5,906 nucleotides of DNA, taken from positions 1-5,906 of the forward strand of contig CALLPZ010000106.1 of the NCBI GenBank assembly GCA_938015405.1. The letters are read 5' to 3'. The DNA is from an uncultured Pseudanabaenaceae cyanobacterium. GTDB lineage: Bacteria; Cyanobacteriota; Cyanobacteriia; PCC-9006; JAAUQQ01. A program made the translations under genes and the position numbers. Under the pieces are notes generated by a model. The model was not told the DNA's origin. It made no database searches and worked only from the letters and a program-made list of their open reading frames with translations. Positions 1-4,943 of this stretch are shown one piece after another; position 1 is the stretch's first letter; each line of letters starts with the position of its first letter.

Positions 1-1
1 C

Positions 2-1219
2 CATGAACAACATGGCTGCATTACCCTCGTCGAACTCACCGAGCGATGCAACCTCTCCTGCCCGATCTGTTACGCCGATGCCGGGGCTGAGGAAATCTCA
101 GCTCAGTCCCATCAACCGCGCAAGCACCGCAGCCTAGCCCAGATTGAGCAAATGCTGGATGCGATCGTCGCCAATGAAGGCGAACCTGATGTGGTTCAGC
201 TCAGCGGCGGTGACCCAACGATCCATCCTCAATTTTTTGAAGTGCTAGAGGCGGCCCAACGGCGACCGATCAAGCACATCATGATCAATACCAACGGAGT
301 GCGCATTGCCAAGGAGCCGGAATTTGCCAAGCGCCTCGCCAGCTACCTGCCCGGTATAGAGGTGTATCTACAATTCGATAGCTTCGACGAAGGACCATTG
401 CGGGAGCTACGCGGGGCTGATCTGCGCCAAGTCAGGCAACAGGCCATCGATCGCCTCAACGAATACAACCTCTCCACAACCCTAGTCAGCACGGTCAAGA
501 AAGGGCTGAACGATCATGAGATCGGTAAAACCATTGACTTCGCCCTGAAGCAAAAGGCCATTCGTGGCGTCACCTTTCAGCCCATCCAGGCAGCGGGGCG
601 GCTAGATGGCTTTGAGGCAGGACGCGATCGCTACACCCTCACCGAAGTCCGCCGCTCCATCCTTGAACAAAGCGACACCTTCAAGCCCAAAGATCTCCTT
701 CCTGTCCCCTGTCACCCCGACTGCCTCGTTATGGGCTATGCCCTAAAAATGCAAGGTCAAGTCATCCCCCTCACCGGCCTTATGGACCCCACGGACTTCC
801 TCAGCGCCGTGCCCAATTCCGTCGTCTATGAGCAGGACGAAGTCCTCAAAGCCAAACTCTTCAAACTCTTCTCCACCAACCATTCCCCCACCTCCTCCGC
901 TAGCGCACTCAAGCAACTTCTTTGCTGTTTGCCCAAAGTTTCAGTCCCCCCTGGCATGGGCTACGACAACATTTTCCGCGTCATGGTGGTGCAATTCCTC
1001 GATGCCTACAACTTCGATGTTCGCTCGGTGAAACGGGCCTGTATCCATATCGCTCATCCCGATGGCCGCATCATTCCCTTCGATACCTATAACCTCTTCT
1101 ATAGGGACGGCTGTGTCGGCCAGACCAAGTTGCAAGAAGTCACGGGGGGAACAACGGCGATCGCCCATCCCTTAGACCCCGTTCTGAGAGACCCCCTTCT
1201 GAGCAGCCCCGTTTCCTGA
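2..1219 (+). CDS. Radical SAM Fe-S enzyme, COG1964/Tes-like family (5' partial)
   Basis: The frame is open from base 2, so the true start is upstream of the window; 405 residues are visible. Numbered from base 2, residues 16-23 carry the radical SAM cluster motif CxxxCxxC (C16, C20, C23, followed by Y24), which binds the 4Fe-4S cluster that cleaves S-adenosylmethionine. Residues 68-76 (SGGDPTIHP) form the SAM-contacting GGDP-type motif. Downstream cysteines C237 and C241 (PCHPDC), C308/C309, C347 and C371 could bind an extra cluster. The PDGRIIPF segment and following YN near residue 353 recall COG1964 proteins, the group that includes archaeal tetraether lipid synthase; this is from memory, not a search. 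The substrate cannot be inferred. The family usually has an additional N-terminal part, missing here because of the window edge. An internal ATG at 152 is not the start, since it would lose the cluster motif. The C-terminal 30 or so residues look poorly conserved. Confidence 0.88.
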   Translation, partial: HEQHGCITLVELTERCNLSCPICYADAGAEEISAQSHQPRKHRSLAQIEQMLDAIVANEGEPDVVQLSGGDPTIHPQFFEVLEAAQRRPIKHIMINTNGVRIAKEPEFAKRLASYLPGIEVYLQFDSFDEGPLRELRGADLRQVRQQAIDRLNEYNLSTTLVSTVKKGLNDHEIGKTIDFALKQKAIRGVTFQPIQAAGRLDGFEAGRDRYTLTEVRRSILEQSDTFKPKDLLPVPCHPDCLVMGYALKMQGQVIPLTGLMDPTDFLSAVPNSVVYEQDEVLKAKLFKLFSTNHSPTSSASALKQLLCCLPKVSVPPGMGYDNIFRVMVVQFLDAYNFDVRSVKRACIHIAHPDGRIIPFDTYNLFYRDGCVGQTKLQEVTGGTTAIAHPLDPVLRDPLLSSPVS

Positions 1220-1312
1220 TCATGCATTTGCCATACAAGAATCCGCCACAAGTAGTTAGAATCGCCCCAGGGAAAGGGCCCCAGCAAGCCAGCCCATGAG
1301 AGACGACTGACC

Positions 1313-1984
1313 ATGGCAGAAAACTTCAGAGAATCTAGCCCTATCTGGCTCGGGCGCAAGCTCCTACGCCGTGCCTGGGAAGCCGTGGAATATTGGTTTA
1401 GCCAAATAGACTGGCCCGATCCCCCCGAGATTCCGCAGTGGGAGCCCCCAGCTTGGCTCCAAGGATTTTTCAATATCCTGGCCGCCCTGGGCCGCTTCAC
1501 CCTTTTCCATTGGAAAGGTCTACTCCTAGCCTTAATCGTTGCGCTCTGCTTCTTCATTGGACGGTGGCTCTACCGCCGCTATGGTGCTCGTCCCTTCTCT
1601 GCAACGGGCAATGAGCTCCTCCCCACTGAACCGAGCCTGATCCCCGGTTCGGTCACGAGCTGGCTTGACCAAGCTCAACAGCAGCAACAGGCTCAGCAAT
1701 ACGGTCTGGCCTGCCGATCCCTCTACTTTGCCATGCTGCTCAAGCTTGACGAAGCTGAGATTATTCCCCAGCGACCCAGTCGAACCGATCGCGAATACCT
1801 TTATCTCACCCAAGACCTACCCCAACCCGATGCCTCCCAGCTGCTTCTAGAAACCCATGAGCGCCTCTGCTTTAGTCGCGCCTCCGCCAGCGAAGACCTG
1901 TTCCAACATTGCTTAGGTGCCTTTCAGAAAATCGAGCAACAGGTGGAAGCCCTGCTCCAAGCGAAAACGGAGGTAAGCCCATGA
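1313..1984 (+). CDS. DUF4129 domain membrane protein
   Basis: This 223-residue protein has an N-terminal region rich in Trp and Pro (about 1-60), one clear transmembrane segment (about 67-86, WKGLLLALIVALCFFIGRWL), a linker with a Gln-rich run (121-129), and a C-terminal cytosolic-type domain (about 130-212). That last domain matches the DUF4129 pattern: a helix resembling SLYFAMLLKLDEA, then PSRTDREYL, then a second helical pair with ETHERLCFSRA. Its function is unknown; in many bacteria such proteins are encoded with MoxR ATPases and are thought to be membrane partners of that system. The start is the ATG at 1313, preceded only by a weak purine stretch (GAGAG, 1298-1302). A tiny ORF, ATG 1296 to TGA 1310, sits directly before it. 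A TAGAAT hexamer at 1257-1262 could be a -10 element, but no good -35 is visible. The stop overlaps the next gene, so the two are translationally linked. Confidence 0.85.
   Translation: MAENFRESSPIWLGRKLLRRAWEAVEYWFSQIDWPDPPEIPQWEPPAWLQGFFNILAALGRFTLFHWKGLLLALIVALCFFIGRWLYRRYGARPFSATGNELLPTEPSLIPGSVTSWLDQAQQQQQAQQYGLACRSLYFAMLLKLDEAEIIPQRPSRTDREYLYLTQDLPQPDASQLLLETHERLCFSRASASEDLFQHCLGAFQKIEQQVEALLQAKTEVSP
1969..1974 (+). promoter_or_regulatory. Strong Shine-Dalgarno GGAGGT for the DUF4350 gene
   Basis: GGAGGT lies inside the end of the DUF4129 gene, 6 nt before ATG 1981 and 9 nt before ATG 1984. It fixes the downstream start at the ATGATG and rules out the longer frame that could begin at TTG 1909. 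The stop TGA (1982-1984) overlaps ATG 1981, an arrangement typical of coupled translation. Confidence 0.8.
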
Positions 1985-3270
1985 TGGCTCCGCTCAATCC
2001 ACTTAGGCAAAACCTGAAGCGCCGCTGGAAGTCTTTGGCGATCGCCGCTGTCCTCATCATCGGCCTCACGAGTATCTTTGCCCCCCACAAAGGGAACCAA
2101 ATCCTCTACGGCTCCACCTACGGGCGATCGCCCAGTGGCTACGGGGCTTGGTTCCAATACATGGCAGACCAGGGCACCCCTATCCAGCGCTGGCAAAGGC
2201 CTCTAAGTCAGTTCATCGAGGAGCAGGGGAGCCCAAGCGATCGCCCCACTACACTTCTCCAAGTGGGCAATAGTCCCATTTGGCAAGGGGACTACGCCAA
2301 AGAGCAGGATGCACTCGAAGCCTGGCTTGCCCAAGGCAACCGTCTGATCATTCTGAAATCCCAGGGTGACGTCACCCAAGCCCCGGCGAATAGTCAAATC
2401 AAAACGCCCCTGGGCGAAGTCGTCGTCGAAACTCGCCGTCGCAACACCGATGAACAGCCCAATGAGGCTCCCTCAGACACCCTGGAAGTCAAATCCCAGC
2501 CTCAGCCGCTGGCCTACGCCCCACAATTACGCTCCCAATCCCTCGCCACACTGACTCAAGATTCTGAATCCGATCCTGAAACACTCGAATCCGGCAGCAT
2601 TACTTTGCTTGCTGATTCCTACGGCACGATTGTTTGGGCCACTGCCGAAGGCAAAGGGAGCTATATCGAAGCCGTCACGCCAGACCTGGGGGCCAATGCC
2701 TACCAAGCCTCCCCCGGCAACTTTGCCTTCCTGGCCGGTCTCGTCAAAGCTAACGAAGCTCAGCTCTGGGTGAATGAATACAGCCACGGCTATAAGGACA
2801 AAGATCCCAATGGTGACAATGCTGTGGTCTCCTGGAGCGACTACTTCTTGGGCACACCCCTGATGCTGGCCTGGGTTCAGCTCTTGGTATTACTGGCGAT
2901 CGCCCTAGTCACCCTCAATCGCCGCTGGGGGCTGCCCCAACTGCTGGAGATGCCCAAGCTCAACAACAGTGAGGCCTACATCAACGCCCTAGCGGGCGTG
3001 CTGCGCCGTTCAGGCAGCCATGACTTTGTCTTAGGCCAATGGCAAACTGCTGAGCGCCAGCGCCTCCAGCGACAATTGGGTCTTGGTAATCGCCCCGTAG
3101 AGCTGGCTGCTTTGCTAAAGAGCTGGGAGCAACAAACTGGAGAATCTGCCAGCCTGCTTCAATCTCTCCTCTCCCCAGTTTCCCAAGACACGGGCTCCAT
3201 CAGCCAGCTCAAACGCTGGCTCACCAACCTCGAGCAAGTCCGGCAGCTGAGTCGCAAGCACTTCTCCTAA
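1981..3270 (+). CDS. DUF4350 domain membrane protein
   Basis: The product is 429 residues when started at ATG 1981 (428 from ATG 1984). It has a basic N-terminus (KRRWK) followed by a transmembrane helix at about 17-34, a large middle region, and a second transmembrane helix at about 293-312 followed by a positively charged RRW. The topology suggests the middle region is extracytoplasmic and the last 115 residues cytoplasmic. The segment from about 43 to 125 (YGSTYGRSPSGYGAWFQYM, then LLQVGNSPIW and LEAWLAQGNRLIILKS) fits DUF4350, a domain with a fold like class I glutamine amidotransferases but no known enzymatic role. VNEYSHGYKD (264-273) recalls a late conserved motif of such proteins. Residues 150-205 are polar and low in complexity, probably a flexible insert. 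The gene follows DUF4129 with a 4-nt overlap, so the products probably work together, likely with a MoxR ATPase such as the one at 4944. Confidence 0.84.
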   Translation: MMAPLNPLRQNLKRRWKSLAIAAVLIIGLTSIFAPHKGNQILYGSTYGRSPSGYGAWFQYMADQGTPIQRWQRPLSQFIEEQGSPSDRPTTLLQVGNSPIWQGDYAKEQDALEAWLAQGNRLIILKSQGDVTQAPANSQIKTPLGEVVVETRRRNTDEQPNEAPSDTLEVKSQPQPLAYAPQLRSQSLATLTQDSESDPETLESGSITLLADSYGTIVWATAEGKGSYIEAVTPDLGANAYQASPGNFAFLAGLVKANEAQLWVNEYSHGYKDKDPNGDNAVVSWSDYFLGTPLMLAWVQLLVLLAIALVTLNRRWGLPQLLEMPKLNNSEAYINALAGVLRRSGSHDFVLGQWQTAERQRLQRQLGLGNRPVELAALLKSWEQQTGESASLLQSLLSPVSQDTGSISQLKRWLTNLEQVRQLSRKHFS

Positions 3271-3336
3271 ATGGAACGGGCTTAACTCAGTCAACCGACC
3301 CCGACGTCCAGTCCAATGCTCAAAAAGCCAGAACAA

Positions 3337-3366
3337 AGGCAGCCTCTCCCATTGGAAAGGCTGCCT
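3337..3366. terminator. Stem-loop terminator, possibly bidirectional
   Basis: An 8-bp perfect stem, AGGCAGCC (3337-3344) with GGCTGCCT (3359-3366), can extend inward with one mismatch to a CATT loop. It begins 66 nt after the DUF4350 stop. On the plus strand no real T-tract follows (ATTGAACT). On the minus strand the stem is followed by TTTGTTCTGGCTTTTT, so it may better end transcripts from the DUF2811-like gene. Both convergent transcripts could use it. Confidence 0.55.
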
Positions 3367-3379
3367 ATTGAACTAAGAA

Positions 3380-3463
3380 TTGATTGATGAGCTCCTCAGG
3401 CGCGGAGCTTCTAATCCGCTGCTACACCTGGATGGTATCCAGTATTGGCAGCCTGAGGCATAG
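3380..3463 (+). other. Possible 27-residue micro-ORF or gene remnant
   Basis: From TTG 3380 to TAG 3461-3463 the frame reads MIDELLRRGASNPLLHLDGI followed by QYWQPEA, which looks protein-like and ends cleanly. There is no visible ribosome site, and an in-frame TAA (3374-3376) lies just upstream. The same frame stays open after the TAG, starting with GTG 3464 and running to 3661, where it overlaps the DUF2811-like gene antisense. It could be the tail of a decayed gene, a micro-protein, or chance coding potential in a structured RNA. I do not recognise the peptide. Confidence 0.2.
3394..3458. other. Possible three-way-junction RNA fold
   Basis: Nested inverted repeats can form a closed 65-nt structure. 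The outer stem is CCTCAGGC (3394-3401) with GCCTGAGG (3451-3458), 8 bp. Inside are GCGGA (3402-3406) with TCCGC (3415-3419), and CTGGAT (3428-3433) with ATCCAG (3437-3442) around a GGT loop. An alternative local hairpin is AGCTCC (3390-3395) with GGAGCT (3404-3409). The fold does not match a tRNA: it has no T-arm motif and the arm lengths are wrong. It coincides with the micro-ORF at 3380-3463, so only one reading may be real. Confidence 0.25.
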
Positions 3464-3557
3464 GTGGAAAAACAAAATCATCTCGGACATCAGAGTAGTC
3501 CTCTTCAAGCCCTGGAGATGCACCGCCAGGGAGGCTATTACGAAATCCAGTTAATCT

Positions 3558-3767
3558 TTAAACGCTGGCGGCAGGCTGGAACAGGGTATCGAGATAAATG
3601 CGGCTGGCACTGCGATCGCGTTCACCATTCTGAATCAAGAACAGAGATAGGGCTGCACTAAAAGTCCGGTCTTGATCCCACATCGGACGATGCTCAAGAA
3701 AATTTCTTAAGCAATCATGCAAATCTTCAGGGATATCAACCTGGAGACTAACAGTGTTTTCAATCAT
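3558..3767 (-). CDS. DUF2811-like small protein
   Basis: This 69-residue protein starts at ATG 3767-3765 behind a good ribosome site and ends at TAA 3560-3558. The sequence begins with VSLQVDIPEDLHDCLRNFLE (6-25), a strand-helix start of the kind seen in small ribbon-helix-helix-like or antitoxin-like proteins. It then carries HRPMWDQDR (27-35), SAALSLFLIQNG (37-48) and ASRIYLDTLF (54-63). This arrangement (IPE..., a WDQ motif, ALSLFLxQNG, a YLDTLF end) matches my memory of DUF2811, a short family found largely in cyanobacteria with no known function. A DNA-binding role is only a guess from the VSLQVDIPEDL start. No toxin gene is adjacent. It opposes every other confident gene in the window. 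A HIP1 octamer lies within it (3612-3619). A frameshifted micro-ORF ends 48 nt upstream on the same strand. Confidence 0.78.
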   Translation of the reverse strand: MIENTVSLQVDIPEDLHDCLRNFLEHRPMWDQDRTFSAALSLFLIQNGERDRSASRIYLDTLFQPAASV

Positions 3768-3773
3768 AGGAAT

Positions 3774-3778
3774 CTCCT
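3774..3778 (-). promoter_or_regulatory. Shine-Dalgarno AGGAG for the DUF2811-like gene
   Basis: On the minus strand AGGAG (complement of CTCCT at 3774-3778) sits 6 nt before the ATG. This supports 3767 as the start and supports the gene being real despite its small size. Confidence 0.7.
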
Positions 3779-3783
3779 AACTT

Positions 3784-3802
3784 TAACGATTGCGTAACGA
3801 TT
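3784..3802. repeat. Direct repeat TAACGATT x2, 11-bp period
   Basis: TAACGATT occurs at 3784-3791 and again at 3795-3802, starts 11 bp apart (about one helical turn), just upstream of the ribosome site of the DUF2811-like gene. The position would suit an operator or an activator site, but nothing else supports that role. Confidence 0.35.
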
Positions 3803-3815
3803 AGAATTCCGTAGA

Positions 3816-3976
3816 TCAGCTATTAGAAGAAACGTCATTCTCTAAGGCAGAGACCTGACCGACGATTTCAAATAGTGATTTTACAAACCCACCCAAAGAA
3901 CCCAAGAAAAATAAACGAGTGACTGGGTCGGGTCAGACTGTTGTCTAGGAAACGCAGATTCATTGTGCGAGGACAT
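3816..3976 (-). pseudogene. Possible frameshifted micro-gene upstream of DUF2811-like gene
   Basis: Two minus-strand frames look like parts of one small protein. The first runs from ATG 3976 to TAA 3881 (31 residues, beginning MSSHNESAFPRQQSDP). The second is open from 3932 to TGA 3816 and reads PDPVTRLFFLGSLGGFVKSL followed by FEIVGQVSALENDVSSNS. Joining them by a single-base shift near 3920-3932 would give about 53 residues with a polar head, a hydrophobic amphipathic middle and an acidic tail. No ribosome site is seen before ATG 3976. It could be a decayed gene, a sequencing error or chance. I do not recognise the family. Confidence 0.22.
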
Positions 3977-4177
3977 ACTGAGACTGTCAATCAGCAAAAT
4001 AGCGCTGGCATGGAACGCTCAATCTCCTTTCTCACGGTAGATTCAGCGGTTGAGCTCCGTTTTTGTTACGTTCAGTAATATTTCGCTCATGTTCAAAATT
4101 CCAGCCTAATTTAAGACATATTCCACAGCGAATCGATCAACCCACGGGACTACGTTGAGCATTGTGGAAAAGTGCGA

Positions 4178-4192
4178 TTTCCCCTGGGGAAA
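4178..4192. repeat. Palindrome TTTCCCC-T-GGGGAAA
   Basis: A 7-bp perfect inverted repeat around a single central T joins the spacer after the perfect DnaA-like box to the first tandem unit. It places one copy of the TTTCCCC core in the opposite orientation to the rest of the array. Confidence 0.6.
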
Positions 4193-4239
4193 AGCTGGGG
4201 AAAGACCGTGGAAAGCCTGTGGAGGTAATGGGGAAAAGA
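4185..4239 (-). repeat. Tandem 11-bp repeats, helically phased
   Basis: Five units start at 4185, 4196, 4207, 4218 and 4229, exactly 11 bp apart: TGGGGAAAAGC, TGGGGAAAGAC, CGTGGAAAGCC, TGTGGAGGTAA, TGGGGAAAAGA. A sixth degenerate unit starts 13 bp later (4242), and the perfect box at 4163 is exactly two periods before the first unit. The period would place each site on nearly the same face of the helix. Strand is given for the TTTTCCNCA orientation. Confidence 0.8.
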
Positions 4240-4302
4240 AATTGGGAAACTTAAGGATTTAATTTAGCGATCCCAAGGCCGTTGTAGATAATTTTTTCGT
4301 CC

Positions 4303-4385
4303 CCCTCTTGACGAGGGTGCATCAAACAGCTCAATCCACACTTGGATTGCGTAGGCACACGTAAGTATTTTTAGCTACAAAAATA
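4303..4385. repeat. Three consecutive small inverted repeats
   Basis: CCCTC (4303-4307) pairs with GAGGG (4313-4317). CAATCCA (4332-4338) pairs with TGGATTG (4343-4349) over a CACT loop, and CAATCCACA within it is also a 7/9 match to the DnaA box TTATCCACA. TATTTTT (4366-4372) pairs with AAAAATA (4379-4385) over a 6-nt loop. None has the shape of a standard terminator. They may be protein-binding sites or part of an untranslated RNA. Confidence 0.45.
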
Positions 4386-4474
4386 GTTTTCTCTAATTCC
4401 GTGCAACTTCAGGTGTGAATCCCCTAGCTGCTCCCATAACGGATACATAGCGCATTGGGTAAACCACTTCATAG

Positions 4475-4515
4475 AGGGGCTCTAGCCCTTTCCTGATGGA
4501 GGGGGCAGGCTCCCC
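4475..4515. repeat. Paired GC-rich hairpins
   Basis: AGGGGC (4475-4480) pairs with GCCCTT (4485-4490) over TCTA with one G-T pair. It is followed by GGGG (4502-4505) with CCCC (4512-4515), or alternatively GGAG (4498-4501) with CTCC (4510-4513). No T-tract follows on either strand, so a terminator is not well supported. Confidence 0.3.
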
Positions 4516-4740
4516 ATTGCAAGTCGCCGTTCCACTGTTGTCCCTGTGAAATAATTACAACTCTGTCTCGATAAACATCCACTTACAATAAAAAAGCGGC
4601 CCTCCCGAAAGACTCGTGGAACGAACACAACCGAGGCCTGCCAGCCATCGCCACCCCAACTCCAGGGGCAAGTTTGCCAAGACAACTCTGGGGAAATCTG
4701 CCCCCCAACCCAAGGCTGAGTAAGCCAAACTGGCCACAAC

Positions 4741-4751
4741 CTATATATAGT
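4741..4751 (+). promoter_or_regulatory. CTATATATAG palindrome, possible -10 of moxR
   Basis: A perfect 10-bp palindrome overlaps TATAGT (4746-4751), one base from the TATAAT consensus. No acceptable -35 lies 16-18 bp upstream. If it were the moxR promoter, the leader would be about 190 nt. Being palindromic, it could equally serve the minus strand or bind a regulator. Confidence 0.25.
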
Positions 4752-4943
4752 GAGTCAGGTTTTGCGCTCAATCCCTGACAACCCGGTCTTTCACCCGTCC
4801 CCAATAGTCCCTGAGCAAAGCTGAGCTCTCAGAGACTGCCCTGAACAGTCAATCGCCTCATCTTTAACCTCATTTCTAGAGCGCGATCGCATCCTTTCAT
4901 CCCTTCGCAGTATTCTTCCCCTGTTATTTCTACTCCTGCAGCC

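Larger units (their letters stand above)
4119..4250. other. DnaA-box cluster, candidate replication origin
   Basis: The region holds one forward box-like site, TATTCCACA (4119-4127), and a run of reverse-strand sites starting with TGTGGAAAA (4163-4171), the exact complement of TTTTCCACA, which is the box I recall for cyanobacterial origins. Further copies are TGGGGAAAA (4185), TGGGGAAAG (4196), CGTGGAAAG (4207), TGTGGAGGT (4218), TGGGGAAAA (4229) and TTGGGAAAC (4242). AT-rich DNA lies on both sides (about 4060-4122 and 4238-4266), as expected of an unwinding element. It sits between divergently transcribed genes and contains no confident ORF. Most copies depart from the consensus by one to three bases, chiefly CCCCA for CCACA, so DnaA affinity is uncertain. 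Known cyanobacterial origins are often near dnaN, which is not seen here. Other possibilities are a DnaA-titrating locus, iterons for another protein, or a regulatory array. Confidence 0.45.
624..4890. repeat. HIP1 octamers GCGATCGC (eight dispersed copies)
   Basis: Exact copies lie at 624-631, 1157-1164, 2038-2045, 2124-2131, 2237-2244, 2896-2903, 3612-3619 and 4883-4890. Seven are inside the confident genes and one is in the moxR leader. This abundance is characteristic of cyanobacterial genomes and is the main basis for the taxonomic call. None occurs between 3620 and 4882. Confidence 0.95.
3768..4943. other. Divergent intergenic region, no confident gene
   Basis: This 1176-nt stretch separates the minus-strand DUF2811-like gene from moxR. 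The left and middle parts (about 3780-4470) are AT-richer than the flanking genes and contain the possible micro-gene, the DnaA-box array and the hairpins listed separately. The right part (about 4480-4860) is GC-richer and has several overlapping minus-strand open frames of 60-85 codons (between 4482 and 4804), none with a recognisable motif or ribosome site. The last 80 nt before moxR are pyrimidine-rich with one HIP1 site (4883-4890). I see no tRNA, rRNA or CRISPR. Confidence 0.6.

Noticed and set aside
1099..1557. 152-codon minus-strand frame across the radical SAM and DUF4129 genes
   Set aside because: It is antisense to two well-supported genes and its product shows no family features.
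1909..1980. N-terminal extension of the DUF4350 protein from TTG 1909
   Set aside because: It would overlap the DUF4129 gene by 76 nt, while GGAGGT at 1969-1974 sits ideally for ATG 1981/1984.
3390..3409. Yfr1-like small RNA (CTCCTCA in a hairpin)
   Set aside because: Only part of the conserved loop sequence is present, and the terminator hairpin with T-tract is missing.
3388..3460. tRNA-like arrangement with a TTCTAA loop
   Set aside because: The candidate anticodon loop has 8 nt, there is no T-arm motif and no 7-bp acceptor stem in the right place.
3464..3661. Independent 65-residue plus-strand gene
   Set aside because: It has a GTG start without a ribosome site, overlaps the better-supported minus-strand DUF2811-like gene by about half its length, and has no recognisable motif.
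4390..4470. Partial likeness to a cobalamin riboswitch core (AGGTGTGAATCC followed by AGCTG and AAC)
   Set aside because: The expected CCCGC...ACTGT segment and the downstream B12 box are missing, the core stem does not pair well, and the next plus-strand gene is moxR, about 480 nt away and unrelated to B12. It could at most be a decayed element.
4482..4804. Overlapping minus-strand open frames of 60-85 codons
   Set aside because: Several frames are open at once because of GC-rich composition. None has a ribosome site, a family motif or a convincing residue pattern.
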